Shown: piece by piece, positions 24,602 through 33,743 of the stretch
How positions within the stretch are numbered: the stretch's first letter is position 1
Layout of the letters: each line of letters opens with the position of its first letter
DNA from: Sphingomonas parva (ex Maeng et al. 2020)
Lineage (GTDB): Bacteria > Pseudomonadota > Alphaproteobacteria > Sphingomonadales > Sphingomonadaceae
Direction of reading: 5' to 3'
DNA length: 64,000 bases
Assembly (NCBI RefSeq): GCF_004564275.1
Contig: NZ_SPDV01000021.1
Location: 1 to 64,000 of the forward strand
Notes under the pieces: model-generated
What the model saw: the letters and a program-made list of their open reading frames with translations, nothing else
Told to the model about the DNA's origin: nothing
The model's database searches: none
Made by a program: the position numbers and the translations under genes

Positions 24602-26812
24602 TCAGGCGACGGTGAGCTCGCCGCCCATCAGGCTGGGGAAGAAACCCTCATGGGCGTCGCGGAGCCGGGCGAGCGGGAGGTGCAGCCTGCCGTCCTCGTC
24701 AGCGAGCGCATCGCCTCCGATCGTGCCGACGAAGCTCAGCGGTACGCCGGCCGCGGCCGCGGCGTGCTGGAGGGCCTCGCTGTCGCGGGTGGTGACGAGA
24801 TAGCGTCCCTGGTCCTCGCCGAAGAGGAAGGCGGCGGACCGTGGCAGGTCCGCGTCCAGCATCGCGCCCAGCCCGCCGGCCAGCGCCATCTCCGCCAGCG
24901 CCACGATGAGGCCGCCATCGGAGACGTCGTGCACCGCGCTGACGGCGCCCTCGCCGATCAGGCCGCGAACGAAGGCGCCGTTGCGTTTCTCCACGGCGAG
25001 ATCGACCGGCGGGGGCGGGCCGGCCTCGCGGCCGGCGATCTCGCGCAGCCAGAGGGACTGGCCGAGATGGCCCTTGGTCTCGCCGATCAGGTAGATCGCC
25101 TCGCCTTCGCCCTTGAAGGCGATCGTTGCCGATTTCGACCAGTCCTGCAGCAGGCCGATGCCGCCGATCGCCGGCGTCGGGAGAATCGCGGAGCCGCTGC
25201 CGTCCTCGTTCTTGGTCTCGTTGTAGAGCGAGACGTTGCCGGAGACGATCGGGAAGTCGAGGGCGCTGCACGCCTCCGCCATGCCCTCGATGCAGCCGAC
25301 GAACTGGCCCATGATCTCGGGACGCTGGGGGTTGCCGAAGTTCATGCAGTCGGTCGTGGCGAGCGGCGTCGCGCCGACGGCGCTGAGGTTGCGATAGCAT
25401 TCGGCAATCGCCTGGCGGCCGCCCTCCACCGGATCGGCGAAGCAGTAGCGCGGGGTCACGTCGGTGGCGATCGCAAGACCCTTCGCGGTGCCGTGGACCC
25501 GGACGACGGCCGCGTCGCCGCCGGGCCGCTGGACCGTGTCGGCGCCGACCATGTGATCATATTGCTCCCAGATCCAGCGGCGGCTGGCGAGGTCCGGCGA
25601 CGCCATCAGCGCGAGCAGGTCCGCGGCCGGGTCCGCGCTCTCCGCCACCGCGCCGAGCGGCGCCGGCTGGGGCGTCGGCACCCAGGGCCGATCGTAGCAG
25701 GGAGCGTCGTCGGCGAGCGGGGCGAGCGGTATGTCGGCGGCGATCTCGCCGTTCCAGCGCAGCACCAGATGGCCGGTGTCGGTGACCTTGCCGATCACCG
25801 CGAAATCGAGCTCCCACTTGCGGAAGATCGCTTCGGCCTCGGCCTCGCGTCCGGGCTTCAGCACCATCAGCATCCGCTCCTGACTCTCGGAGAGCATCAT
25901 CTCGTAGGGCGTCATGCCTTCCTCGCGGCAGGGCACCGCGTTCATGTCGAGCTCGAGCCCGACGCCGCCCTTCGACGCCATCTCCACGGACGAGGAGGTG
26001 AGGCCGGCCGCCCCCATGTCCTGGATGGCGACGATCGCGTCAGACCCCATCAGCTCGAGGCACGCCTCGATCAGCAATTTCTCGGTGAACGGATCGCCGA
26101 CCTGGACGGTGGGGCGCTTCTCCTCGCTGTCCTCGGAGAAATCGGCGGACGCCATGGTCGCGCCGTGAATGCCGTCGCGGCCGGTCTTGGAGCCGACGTA
26201 CACCACCGGATTGCCGATGCCGGCGGCGGCCGAATAGAAGATCTTGTCGGTCTCGGCGATGCCGACGGTCATCGCATTGACCAGGATGTTGCCGTCATAG
26301 GCGCGGTGGAAATTGACCTCGCCGCCCACCGTGGGGACGCCGACGCAATTGCCGTAGCCGCCGATGCCCGAGACGACGCCGGAGATCAGGTGCCGCATCT
26401 TGGGATGGTCCGGCCGGCCGAAGCGCAGCGCGTTGAGGTTGGCGACCGGCCGCGCGCCCATAGTGAACACGTCGCGCAGGATGCCGCCGACCCCGGTCGC
26501 CGCGCCCTGATAGGGCTCGATGTACGACGGGTGGTTGTGACTCTCCATCTTGAAGATCGCCGCCTGGCCGTCGCCGATATCAACCACGCCGGCATTCTCG
26601 CCGGGACCCTGGATCACCCACGGCGCCTGGGTGGGCAGCTTCTTCAGGTGGATTCGGGACGATTTGTACGAGCAATGCTCGGACCACATCACCGAGAAGA
26701 TGCCCAGCTCGGTGATGTTCGGCTCACGTCCCATCGCGTGCAGCACGCGGGCATATTCTTCCTGGGACAGGCCGTGCTCGGCGACGATCTCGGGGGTAAT
26801 GGAATCGGTCAT
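24602..26812 (-). CDS. purL: Phosphoribosylformylglycinamidine synthase, large subunit (small-type PurL)
   Basis: 736 residues, the length of the small PurL that works with separate PurQ and PurS subunits. It converts FGAR to FGAM using ATP and ammonia from PurQ, in step four of purine synthesis. N-terminal motifs [18 protein letters not shown] and [12 protein letters not shown], the glycine-rich [20 protein letters not shown], and [19 protein letters not shown] are present, with a repeated AIRS-like architecture in the C-terminal half ([18 protein letters not shown]). purQ and purS are not in the window. The VOC gene is divergent from its start. Confidence 0.97.
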   Translation of the reverse strand: MTDSITPEIVAEHGLSQEEYARVLHAMGREPNITELGIFSVMWSEHCSYKSSRIHLKKLPTQAPWVIQGPGENAGVVDIGDGQAAIFKMESHNHPSYIEPYQGAATGVGGILRDVFTMGARPVANLNALRFGRPDHPKMRHLISGVVSGIGGYGNCVGVPTVGGEVNFHRAYDGNILVNAMTVGIAETDKIFYSAAAGIGNPVVYVGSKTGRDGIHGATMASADFSEDSEEKRPTVQVGDPFTEKLLIEACLELMGSDAIVAIQDMGAAGLTSSSVEMASKGGVGLELDMNAVPCREEGMTPYEMMLSESQERMLMVLKPGREAEAEAIFRKWELDFAVIGKVTDTGHLVLRWNGEIAADIPLAPLADDAPCYDRPWVPTPQPAPLGAVAESADPAADLLALMASPDLASRRWIWEQYDHMVGADTVQRPGGDAAVVRVHGTAKGLAIATDVTPRYCFADPVEGGRQAIAECYRNLSAVGATPLATTDCMNFGNPQRPEIMGQFVGCIEGMAEACSALDFPIVSGNVSLYNETKNEDGSGSAILPTPAIGGIGLLQDWSKSATIAFKGEGEAIYLIGETKGHLGQSLWLREIAGREAGPPPPVDLAVEKRNGAFVRGLIGEGAVSAVHDVSDGGLIVALAEMALAGGLGAMLDADLPRSAAFLFGEDQGRYLVTTRDSEALQHAAAAAGVPLSFVGTIGGDALADEDGRLHLPLARLRDAHEGFFPSLMGGELTVA

Positions 26813-26905
26813 GGCGGCCTCCTATTCGATCGATGCCGGTTTGTCGAAACCCGCCGCACGTGATAGGATGATCACCCTTTGTTCCCAGGCGCGAAGGAGG
26901 TGGCG

Positions 26906-27394
26906 ATGAGCGTGGATCCGATCCCCGAAGACTATCGTTCGATCACTCCCTATCTGGTCGTGCGCGGCGCCGCGGCCGCGCTGGATTTCTACCGGCGTGC
27001 GTTCGGCGCCGAGGAGATTCTCCGCCTGCCGATGGGCGATCGCATCGGCCATGCCGAGCTCCGCATCGGCAATTCGATCGTGATGCTGGCGGACGAATTC
27101 CCCGAGATGGACATATTGGGTCCGCAGTCGCGCGGCGGTGCGACGTCGAGCCTGCTTCTCTACACCGAGGATGTCGATGCGATGTTCGCGCGGGCGGTGG
27201 ACGCCGGCGCGACGGCCGAGCGGCCTCCCGAGGACCAGTTCTACGGAGACCGGATGGGGACGCTGCGGGACCCGTTCGGCCAGCGCTGGTCGGTCGCCAC
27301 CCACAAGGAGGATGTGCCGGAGGACGAGATGCGCCGCCGGATGGAGGCGATGTCGGCCGGAGCGGCGGCGCCGGCCGCGGCCGAAGCGGTCTGA
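26906..27394 (+). CDS. VOC superfamily (PhnB-like glyoxalase/bleomycin-resistance fold) protein
   Basis: 162 residues, preceded by a strong AAGGAGG at 26894-26900. The start ITPYLVVRGAAAALDFYRRAFGAEE and the later GDRMGTLRDPFGQRWSVATH are typical of the YdeR/PhnB-type VOC proteins, which pair two beta-alpha-beta-beta-beta modules. The family includes glyoxalases, dioxygenases and non-enzymatic binding proteins; metal ligands are not certain here, so activity cannot be named. The last 25 residues are an Ala/Glu-rich tail. Divergent from purL; a terminator-like hairpin follows. Confidence 0.87.
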   Translation: MSVDPIPEDYRSITPYLVVRGAAAALDFYRRAFGAEEILRLPMGDRIGHAELRIGNSIVMLADEFPEMDILGPQSRGGATSSLLLYTEDVDAMFARAVDAGATAERPPEDQFYGDRMGTLRDPFGQRWSVATHKEDVPEDEMRRRMEAMSAGAAAPAAAEAV

Positions 27395-27401
27395 TCGGGC
27401 T

Positions 27402-27426
27402 CTCCCCACGCATTGGGCGTGGGGAG
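27402..27426. terminator. Hairpin between convergent genes
   Basis: A perfect 10-bp stem (CTCCCCACGC and complement) with a 5-base loop lies 7 bases after the VOC stop and 29 bases beyond the convergent lipoprotein stop. It can serve transcripts from both sides, although neither flank has a long T-run. Confidence 0.5.
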
Positions 27427-27454
27427 GCGCATCATGACCTGGAAGGGCTGCGGC

Positions 27455-27832
27455 TCAGGCCTTGCAGCTCTGGGTGCCCTTGCCCGGGGCGGTAAGGCTG
27501 ACCTGGGCGGCGTTCTCGGAGAGCGACCAGCCTTCCGCAACGTAGGGCGGCTTGCCCGCTTCGGCGGTCAGCACCGTCGGCGTCCCGTTCTTCTCGGTGC
27601 GGATGCGGGCCGTGTCGTTGGTGTAGAAATCCACGTAGACTAGGCTGTTGTCCTTGCAGCGGAAGGTCCGGCTCGCCTGGATCATCGGCGGGGCCTCGGT
27701 GAGGGGCGGGGCGTTCTTCAGCGCTTCCGCCTGCGGGTCGTCGGCGTTGGCGGTGATCGTCTCGGGCTCGCTGTTGCACCCGGTGAGGGTGAGGGCTGCC
27801 AGCGAGGCGGCAGCAATAAGGGCTTTGCTCAT
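27455..27832 (-). CDS. Small lipoprotein resembling MliC-type lysozyme inhibitors
   Basis: 125 residues from the ATG at 27832. The signal ends in LTLTGC, a lipobox. The C-terminal domain begins with TFRCKDNSLVYVDFY and ends in a final Cys (TQSCKA), with an intervening strand pattern like that of the membrane-bound inhibitor of C-type lysozyme (MliC/PliC). The typical central motif of MliC is only loosely matched, so this is a tentative resemblance. An MliC-like protein would protect peptidoglycan from host lysozyme. A run of eight A/T bases just before the start leaves a weak ribosome-binding site. Confidence 0.6.
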   Translation of the reverse strand: MSKALIAAASLAALTLTGCNSEPETITANADDPQAEALKNAPPLTEAPPMIQASRTFRCKDNSLVYVDFYTNDTARIRTEKNGTPTVLTAEAGKPPYVAEGWSLSENAAQVSLTAPGKGTQSCKA

Positions 27833-27999
27833 AAGTTTTTTTTCGCCACTGGCGCTCCCTGCGTCAAGCGTTTTTGCAACTGCTTCGCAACAGCCTTTCG
27901 CGGCGCTAGCCGGTCGTGGACCGCCATGATGCCAAGACGGGTTGCGGTTGGCGAGCAATTCCGTACGCTTTAGGGTGTGAGGGTGAAAACGGAGCCGAA

Positions 28000-28260
28000 A
28001 TGCAGCGCGTCCGGATCGGACTGACGGGCCTCGCCTTCGTGTTCGTGCTCGTCCTGCTGGGTGCGGTGTTCACGCGCCCGACCGCAGAGGAGCCGATAAC
28101 GGCGAACAGCCTTGCCCATGGCGCGCAGCCGGGAAGCGCGGCCGGCAACGAGGCCGAGCCGACCGAGCCGCTCGCCGAGCTCGGCGTCGCGCCAGGCAAT
28201 CCCGACGACAACAGCAGCGCGCGTGCGGGGCAGCCGGTTGCACCCTCGGGCAAGCGCTGA
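28000..28260 (+). CDS. Small single-pass membrane protein
   Basis: 86 residues from the ATG at 28000, preceded by GGAG. One hydrophobic helix (~7-24, LTGLAFVFVLVLLGAVF) is followed by an acidic, Pro/Ala/Asn-rich periplasmic tail with no recognisable domain. The 3' end overlaps the beginning of the next gene by 38 bases, so the two are probably co-translated. It likely works with the larger membrane protein that follows; its role is unknown. Confidence 0.62.
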   Translation: MQRVRIGLTGLAFVFVLVLLGAVFTRPTAEEPITANSLAHGAQPGSAAGNEAEPTEPLAELGVAPGNPDDNSSARAGQPVAPSGKR

Positions 28261-29521
28261 ACCTGCCCGTCTCGCCGGCCTCGCGGCCGCCGTCGTCCTG
28301 CTCGCCGCCGCCGAGCTGCTGATCGGTGCTTCCGTCAGCCTCGCCGCCGGCTATCCGCGTGCCGAGGCGCAGATCTTCCTCGCTGCGAGACCCTGGCTGC
28401 TCCTGCTCCTCGCCTTGATCGTCAGGCGGTGCCACTTGGTCGGCCGCGTCGCGCTCTTCGGCCTCTTTCTGGTCGCGGCCTGTGCCGCCGAGGGCCTCTA
28501 CCTGCTGAGGCTCGGCAACGCCGCGCCCTGGCCGGAGCTGCTCCGCGGCGCGGCCGCCGCGGCGATGGCGATCGCGCTGCTCGACGCGGCGTTCTCCTAC
28601 GTCCATCGGGCGTTGGGGCGGCCGGGACTTGCCGCCGTCGTCCTGGCGAGCGCCGTGCTGCTCGCCGCGCCCGCGGTCCGGAATGGCTGGCGGACGGCCG
28701 CTACGGCCGTCGAGACGCCGCGGCCGGCGTCGCGAAAGCCCGACCTTCTGCTGATGACCGCGCTGCCGATCGGGTGGGGGGAGGGGGGAGCCTTCGATCC
28801 GGCGTCGCGGCCCGCGGCCGCCTATCGCCTGCTGCAGGAGGAGTTCTCCGTTCGACCGATCGACACGCTGGAGCCGGCGAGTCTCGACGGCAGGCTGCTG
28901 CTGCTCGCCCAGCCGCGCTGGCTCGCCCCGGCCGAGCTGGTCGCGCTCGACGAATGGGTTCGCGCCGGCGGCCGCGCGTTGATCCTCACCGACCCCCTTC
29001 TCGAATGGCCTTCGGAGCTTCCGCTCGGCGATGTCCGGCGCGCGCCCCCGGTCGGACTGCTCGGGCCGTTGCTCGATCATTGGGGTCTCGGCATTGCGGG
29101 CCGCCAAGCGGACGCCGGCGGTCTCGAGGATGGCCGCCGGCTGGTTCTTCGTCAGGCAGGGCACCTCGTCACGAGCGGTCCCGCCTGCCGCATCGTCCGC
29201 GACTATCGAGCCGAATGCAGGATCGGCAGGGGCGTGGCGACCGTCATCGCCGATGCGGATCTGCTTCGCGACGATCTCTGGATGGGCGGCGGCGCGGACG
29301 GGGGCGCCCGCGAGCATAGGCGGGCGGACAATCCGTTGATCCTCGCCGACTGGCTGGACGATCTTGCCGGCATCTCGCGCAACCGGGCTCGGGGACGGGT
29401 GATCTGGGCGGAGCCCGGCTCGCGGCCGCTCGACGCCGCTCGGATCGTCGCCGGAGGTCTGCTCCTGCTCGCCGCCGCATTCGCCGTCGCCGCCTTGCTT
29501 CTGCGCCGCCGCGCAGGGTAA
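28223..29521 (+). CDS. Membrane protein with Gldg/DUF4350-like soluble domain
   Basis: 432 residues if the GTG at 28223 is used (TTG at 28238 is an alternative; neither has a strong ribosome-binding site). About five N-terminal helices are followed by a soluble alpha/beta domain (~170-390) with RPAAAYRLLQEEFSVRPID, LDEWVRAGGRALILTDP and LLDHWGLGI. This is the pattern of DUF4350/ABC_transp_aux (GldG-like) domains, which have a glutamine-amidotransferase-like fold without catalytic residues. A C-terminal helix ends the protein. Such proteins often accompany ABC exporters or MoxR-type operons, but neither is nearby. Confidence 0.7.
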   Translation: MRGSRLHPRASAEPARLAGLAAAVVLLAAAELLIGASVSLAAGYPRAEAQIFLAARPWLLLLLALIVRRCHLVGRVALFGLFLVAACAAEGLYLLRLGNAAPWPELLRGAAAAAMAIALLDAAFSYVHRALGRPGLAAVVLASAVLLAAPAVRNGWRTAATAVETPRPASRKPDLLLMTALPIGWGEGGAFDPASRPAAAYRLLQEEFSVRPIDTLEPASLDGRLLLLAQPRWLAPAELVALDEWVRAGGRALILTDPLLEWPSELPLGDVRRAPPVGLLGPLLDHWGLGIAGRQADAGGLEDGRRLVLRQAGHLVTSGPACRIVRDYRAECRIGRGVATVIADADLLRDDLWMGGGADGGAREHRRADNPLILADWLDDLAGISRNRARGRVIWAEPGSRPLDAARIVAGGLLLLAAAFAVAALLLRRRAG

Positions 29522-29529
29522 CCACAGAC

Positions 29530-29538
29530 TTATCCACA
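29530..29538 (+). promoter_or_regulatory. Exact DnaA-box sequence upstream of mraZ
   Basis: TTATCCACA matches the strict DnaA-box consensus. A second site with one mismatch (TTATCCACG) lies at 29669-29677. Two boxes in a 268-base gap before the dcw cluster could tie its transcription to DnaA, or be chance; no AT-rich unwinding region is seen, so this is not an origin. Confidence 0.4.
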
Positions 29539-29612
29539 GCCTCATCAACCAGGGGAAGAATACCTAGCGCACCCGGAACAAACCGCGAAAAACCGCGCCT
29601 TTCCCTTGGCGT

Positions 29613-29646
29613 GGCATGAAATCCCCAAAAAAGGCATCAAATCCCC
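29613..29646. repeat. Tandem direct repeat in the mraZ leader
   Basis: GGCATGAAATCCCC (29613-29626) and GGCATCAAATCCCC (29633-29646) differ at one base and recur at a 20-base period. On the complementary strand they read as GGGGATTT repeats. MraZ binds spaced GGG-containing direct repeats upstream of its own gene, so these are the likely MraZ autoregulatory boxes. Confidence 0.5.
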
Positions 29647-29718
29647 TTCCATCCCAAGGGCGGGAATGTTATCCACGGGCTTCTAGTTCGGGGCACTTCT
29701 CTGTCGGCCGCTGTGGCG

Positions 29719-29745
29719 CGCCGAAGCGCACGTCGCGCTTCGGCG
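29719..29745 (+). promoter_or_regulatory. Leader hairpin before mraZ
   Basis: A perfect 11-bp stem (CGCCGAAGCGC and complement) with a 5-base loop lies 44 bases before the mraZ GTG start. A run of six T residues occurs about 18 bases later, so it may act as an attenuator or leader structure for the dcw transcript rather than as a plain terminator. Confidence 0.4.
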
Positions 29746-29789
29746 AACGGGGAAGGTCCGTGTTTTTTGTGGAGCGGGGCGCAAAAGGC

Positions 29790-30275
29790 GTGGAGATCGA
29801 CGACTTCTTTCAGGGAAGCGCGCTCAACGCGGTGGATGCCAAGGGGCGTCTTTCCGTTCCCGCCTTCGTCCGCTCGGTGATCGAGCGCGGCTCCGAAGCG
29901 CGTGCGATCGTCATCGGCGCCCACGAGATCTCGCCCTGCCTCACCGCCTACGGCCGCAACTATGCGCGCAACCTCTATCGCGAGATGGAGCGTCGCCGGC
30001 TCGCCGAAGAGGAGCGCGGCGGCACGATCCAGGATCATTATGCGCGCGCCCGTCGCACCTTCGGCATGACCGAGGACGTGCCCTACGACACCAGCGGCCG
30101 CATCATCCTGCCCCCGATGATGCGCCGCAAGGGCGGCATCGAGGATCTCGCCCTGTTCGTCGGCGTCGGCGGCACCGTCGAGATCTGGAACCCGCGAGTC
30201 GCTCTGGAGCAGGGCGATGCGGATCTTCGCGACATCGCCGCCTGGCGCCTGGAAGAGAAGGGGATCGCCCTGTGA
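29790..30275 (+). CDS. mraZ: Transcriptional regulator MraZ
   Basis: 161 residues from a GTG at 29790, where homology begins ([24 protein letters not shown]); longer in-frame starts add unconserved sequence. It contains two AbrB/SpoVT-like DNA-binding repeats, seen as [16 protein letters not shown] and [18 protein letters not shown]. MraZ is a ring-shaped DNA-binding protein that represses or modulates the dcw operon by binding repeats upstream of its own gene; suitable direct repeats lie at 29613. Its stop overlaps the rsmH start by 4 bases. It is the first gene of the cluster. Confidence 0.95.
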   Translation: MEIDDFFQGSALNAVDAKGRLSVPAFVRSVIERGSEARAIVIGAHEISPCLTAYGRNYARNLYREMERRRLAEEERGGTIQDHYARARRTFGMTEDVPYDTSGRIILPPMMRRKGGIEDLALFVGVGGTVEIWNPRVALEQGDADLRDIAAWRLEEKGIAL

Positions 30276-31264
30276 GCCCGGAGACTGCCGCCCCGCACGT
30301 CCCGGTTCTCCTCGACGAGGTGATCGCCGGTCTCGCCATCGCACCCGGCGAGACCCATGTCGACGGCACCTTCGGGGCCGGCGGCTATACCCGTGCCATC
30401 CTCGAGAAAGGGGCTGCCCGTGTGTTCGCCTTCGATCGCGATCCCGACGCGATCCGTGAAGGCGAAAAGGTGGCGGCCGCTTGCGGGGGGCGCCTGACGC
30501 TGGTGCCGGAGCGTTTTTCCCGGATGCGTCAGGCGCTTGCCGCCCGCGACGTGGAGCAGGTCGATGGCGTGACGCTCGACATCGGCGTCTCCTCGATGCA
30601 GCTCGATCGCGCCGAGCGCGGCTTTTCCTTCCAGGCCGACGGGCCGCTCGACATGCGCATGTCGCAGGAAGGGGAGAGCGCCGCCGACTTCCTCAACCGT
30701 GCGTCCGAGGAGGAGATCGCCGACGTCCTCTATCATTTCGGCGAGGAGCCGAAGTCGCGGCGCATCGCTCGCGCCATCGTCGCCGCCCGCCCGCTCGCCC
30801 GCACCGGGGAGCTTGCCGCCGTCGTCCGCAAGGCGCTCGGCTGGCACGCGGGAATGAAGAAAGATCCCGCGACTCGCACGTTCCAGGCGATTCGCATCTA
30901 TCTTAACGAAGAGTTGAGAGAGCTCGAGGACGGGCTCGAGGCGGCCGAGCAGGTCCTGCGGCCGGGAGGGCGTCTGGCCGTCGTCACCTTCCACAGCCTC
31001 GAGGATCGCCTGGTGAAGCGCTTCCTCAAGGAGCGGAGCGGCGCCACCCCCGCAGGGTCGCGGCATCTGCCGCAGCAGGCCGCGTCAGGGCCGGCGCCGA
31101 GCTTCGAGGCCGTCGCCAAGCCGGCCCGCGCCGGCGAGGCGGAGACCGCCGCCAATCCGCGGGCGCGCTCGGCGACTCTCCGGGTCGCGCGCCGGACCGC
31201 CGCTCCGGCGTGGAGCAGCAAGAAGAATTCGCCGGCTACCGGCAATGAAGGTGTGTTCGAATGA
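30272..31264 (+). CDS. rsmH: 16S rRNA (cytosine-1402-N4)-methyltransferase
   Basis: 330 residues with a GTG start inside the mraZ stop (GTGA overlap). Rossmann-type methyltransferase with the SAM motif [14 protein letters not shown] (~29-42), the conserved [15 protein letters not shown] and LDMRMSQ, and late [13 protein letters not shown]. RsmH methylates N4 of C1402 in 16S rRNA, together with RsmI, in the ribosomal P site. It is second in the dcw cluster in nearly all bacteria. The C-terminal 30 residues are a basic extension. Coupled to ftsL by another 4-base overlap. Confidence 0.97.
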   Translation: MSPETAAPHVPVLLDEVIAGLAIAPGETHVDGTFGAGGYTRAILEKGAARVFAFDRDPDAIREGEKVAAACGGRLTLVPERFSRMRQALAARDVEQVDGVTLDIGVSSMQLDRAERGFSFQADGPLDMRMSQEGESAADFLNRASEEEIADVLYHFGEEPKSRRIARAIVAARPLARTGELAAVVRKALGWHAGMKKDPATRTFQAIRIYLNEELRELEDGLEAAEQVLRPGGRLAVVTFHSLEDRLVKRFLKERSGATPAGSRHLPQQAASGPAPSFEAVAKPARAGEAETAANPRARSATLRVARRTAAPAWSSKKNSPATGNEGVFE

Positions 31265-32058
31265 TCGTACAGGGTTTCAAGTCGGTGATCTGGGTGGCGA
31301 CCGTCGGTGGCGCCGCCCTGTCCTGCTACATGGTCTCCCTGCAGGTCGCGACCGAGCGGGCCGAGCTGGTCAAGGTCGAGCGGCAGATCATCGCCGCCAA
31401 GCGTGAGATCCGCTCGCTTCAGACGGAGCTCGGCACGCGCGGCCGTCTGTCGCAGCTCGAGCAGTGGAACGCCGAAGTGCTGGCGCTCGCCGCGCCGTCG
31501 TCGGCCCAGTATCTCAGCGACGGCGTGAAGCTCGCCCGCTTCGAGCGGCGCGATCCGACTCTGGGCGAGCGCGCCGCCGACGTCCGCATGGCCGCGATGC
31601 ACACCGGCGAGCCGGCGCCGACAGCGCCGCTGAAGCCCGCAATCGTGCGCGCCGTGGCCGCGGCGCCGGTCACGGCGGCCCCGACCGTTCAGCGCGCCAG
31701 CTTCACCCCCACGGTGGGCCTTCGGCAGATGGTGGCCGCCGCCAAGCCGGTCGAGCGCAAGCCTGCCGCGCCGCAGCCCGCGTCCGTCAAGGCCGTCGCC
31801 ACGAGTGCCAAGCCGGTCGCGACCGCCAAGGGCGAGGCGGCCGGTCCTGCCAAGCTTGCTGCGGCCCGCGACGCCGTGAAGCCGGCTGCCGATACCAAGG
31901 CGGCTGCGCGTCCGGACGCCAAGCCGGCCGCGCGCAGCGAGCCGAAGATCGTCGCCAAGGCCCCGGCCGCGAAGCCGCGCACCTCGCGTCTGGACGGCAA
32001 GCTCGTTGCCGAGATCAACTCCGCCGCCCGCAAGGGCCAGGGGAGCGGCGGCAACTGA
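31261..32058 (+). CDS. ftsL: Cell-division protein FtsL with long Ala/Lys/Pro-rich tail
   Basis: 265 residues, far longer than the ~100-residue FtsL of enterics. The N-terminal part has the FtsL layout: a single membrane helix (~10-28) and a coiled coil (~30-70: [19 protein letters not shown]), ending around QLEQWN. Residues ~110-265 are a low-complexity tail of Ala, Lys and Pro ([16 protein letters not shown]), predicted disordered and positively charged. The identification rests on position between rsmH and ftsI plus topology. FtsL joins FtsQ and FtsB in the divisome. The tail's periplasmic placement suggests contact with peptidoglycan, an inference. Confidence 0.8.
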   Translation: MIVQGFKSVIWVATVGGAALSCYMVSLQVATERAELVKVERQIIAAKREIRSLQTELGTRGRLSQLEQWNAEVLALAAPSSAQYLSDGVKLARFERRDPTLGERAADVRMAAMHTGEPAPTAPLKPAIVRAVAAAPVTAAPTVQRASFTPTVGLRQMVAAAKPVERKPAAPQPASVKAVATSAKPVATAKGEAAGPAKLAAARDAVKPAADTKAAARPDAKPAARSEPKIVAKAPAAKPRTSRLDGKLVAEINSAARKGQGSGGN

Positions 32059-33743
32059 TGGCCACGCTTGCAGCAGACGCCGCCAGGTTCGGAGGCGCTC
32101 CCAACCGGCCGCAGGCCCTGGCGCTGACCTATCAGCGCCTGATGCTCGTCATGCTCGTCTTCGCCGGCGTGACGCTGATGATCGTCGGCCGCCTGCTCTT
32201 CCTGCAGGTGTTCACCGACCGCTCCGGCGCCGCCGAGCTGTCCAACCCGCTGATCCCGCCGCGGGCCGACATCGTCGACCGTAACGGCGTTCCGCTTGCC
32301 CGGACGATCGATGCCTGGTCGATCGGCGTCCACCCCGACCGGATGATCAGCAATCCGTCGGAGCTCGCCGCCAAGCTCGCCGAGCTGATGCCGGAGAAGA
32401 GCGCCGACCAGTACAAGGCGATGCTGACCTCGGGCCGGACTTTCCTTTATCTCAGCCGTCGTGCCGTGCCCGAGCTCGTCTCGGCGGTGAACGCGCTGGG
32501 GGAGCCGGCGATCGTCTTCGACCGCGAGCCCGAGCGCCTCTATCCCCAGACGGCGCTGGCCGGCCACGTCCTCGGCTGGACCGACTTCGACGGCCACGGC
32601 GTCACCGGCATGGAAAAGGTGCTGGAGAGCCGGCTGTCCGATCCGGCCCTGCGCGGGCAGCCCGTCGGGCTGGCGATCGACAGCCGGGTGCAGGCCGCGA
32701 TGGAGGCGGAGCTCGGCGCCGCGGTGGCCAAGCACAGCGCCGAAGGCGGCACCGGCATCGTCCTCGACGTGCGCACCGGCGAGCTGGTCGCCATGGCCTC
32801 GATGCCGACGTTCAACCCGAACGCGGCCGGCAAGTCCGATCCCAACGCCTTGTTCAACCGCGCGACGATGGGCGTGTACGAGCTCGGCTCGACCTTCAAG
32901 CCGATCACCGTCGCCGCCGCGCTCGACGCCGGCGTGATCAAGTCCGTCTCCCAGCGCTACCCGTCGAACGCGCCGGTGCAGATCGGCCGCTTCCGGATCA
33001 AGGACGATCATCCGATCCCGGGCAGCGCCAACATCGTCGAGACGCTGGTCCATTCGTCGAACATCGTCACGGCGCAGATCGCCGACCAGATGGGGGCAGA
33101 GCGCATGCAGGCGGCGTTCCGCGCGCTCGGCTTCCACGAGCCGGCCTATGTCGAGCTGGAGAAGGCGCGCCCGCTCTTCCCGCGCGAGTGGAGCCGGGCC
33201 ACCGTCCTCACCAGCGGCTTCGGCCACGGCATCGCCGTCTCGCCGCTTCACCTCGCCAGCGCCTATGCGGCGCTGGTCAACGGCGGCATCTGGCGTCCGG
33301 CGACGTTGCTGAAGGTGTCGAAACCAAGTGCAGGCCGCAGGGTCTACTCGGAAGAGACCAGCCTCAAGATGCGCAAGCTGCTGCGCATGGTCGTCGTCGC
33401 CGGCACCGGTCGCAAGGGAGACGCGGCAGGCTTCCGCGTCGGCGGCAAGACCGGGACGGCCGAAAAGGTCTCGGCCGCCGGCGGCTATTCGCGAAAAGTG
33501 AACGTCTCGACGTTTGCGGCGGCCTTCCCGATGGACAATCCGCGTTATGTCGTCATCGCGATGCTGGATGCCCCGAAAGCCACTGCAGACACGTTCGGCT
33601 TCACCACCGCCGCCTGGACGGCTGCGCCGGTCGTGTCGAAGGTGATCGCGCGCACCGGACCGCTTCTCGGCATCGTCCCGGACGAGAGCCGTGAGATCGA
33701 TCTTTCCGACATGATGGCCCTGGTCGCCAAGCAGGAGCATTGA
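32058..33743 (+). CDS. ftsI: Peptidoglycan D,D-transpeptidase FtsI (PBP3)
   Basis: 561 residues from ATG at 32058, overlapping the ftsL stop by one base. One N-terminal membrane helix (~25-50) is followed by the PBP-dimer domain and the transpeptidase domain. The catalytic motifs are all seen: SxxK as Ser278-Thr-Phe-Lys, SSN at Ser333-Ser334-Asn335, and KTGT from Lys464. FtsI cross-links septal peptidoglycan with FtsW and is the target of cephalexin-type beta-lactams. Its stop overlaps the murE start by one base (TGATG). Confidence 0.97.
   Translation: MATLAADAARFGGAPNRPQALALTYQRLMLVMLVFAGVTLMIVGRLLFLQVFTDRSGAAELSNPLIPPRADIVDRNGVPLARTIDAWSIGVHPDRMISNPSELAAKLAELMPEKSADQYKAMLTSGRTFLYLSRRAVPELVSAVNALGEPAIVFDREPERLYPQTALAGHVLGWTDFDGHGVTGMEKVLESRLSDPALRGQPVGLAIDSRVQAAMEAELGAAVAKHSAEGGTGIVLDVRTGELVAMASMPTFNPNAAGKSDPNALFNRATMGVYELGSTFKPITVAAALDAGVIKSVSQRYPSNAPVQIGRFRIKDDHPIPGSANIVETLVHSSNIVTAQIADQMGAERMQAAFRALGFHEPAYVELEKARPLFPREWSRATVLTSGFGHGIAVSPLHLASAYAALVNGGIWRPATLLKVSKPSAGRRVYSEETSLKMRKLLRMVVVAGTGRKGDAAGFRVGGKTGTAEKVSAAGGYSRKVNVSTFAAAFPMDNPRYVVIAMLDAPKATADTFGFTTAAWTAAPVVSKVIARTGPLLGIVPDESREIDLSDMMALVAKQEH

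Noticed and set aside
29522-29789. Replication origin before the dcw cluster
   Set aside because: One exact and one near DnaA box are present, but there is no AT-rich unwinding region, no cluster of boxes and no dnaA/hemE-type neighbours.
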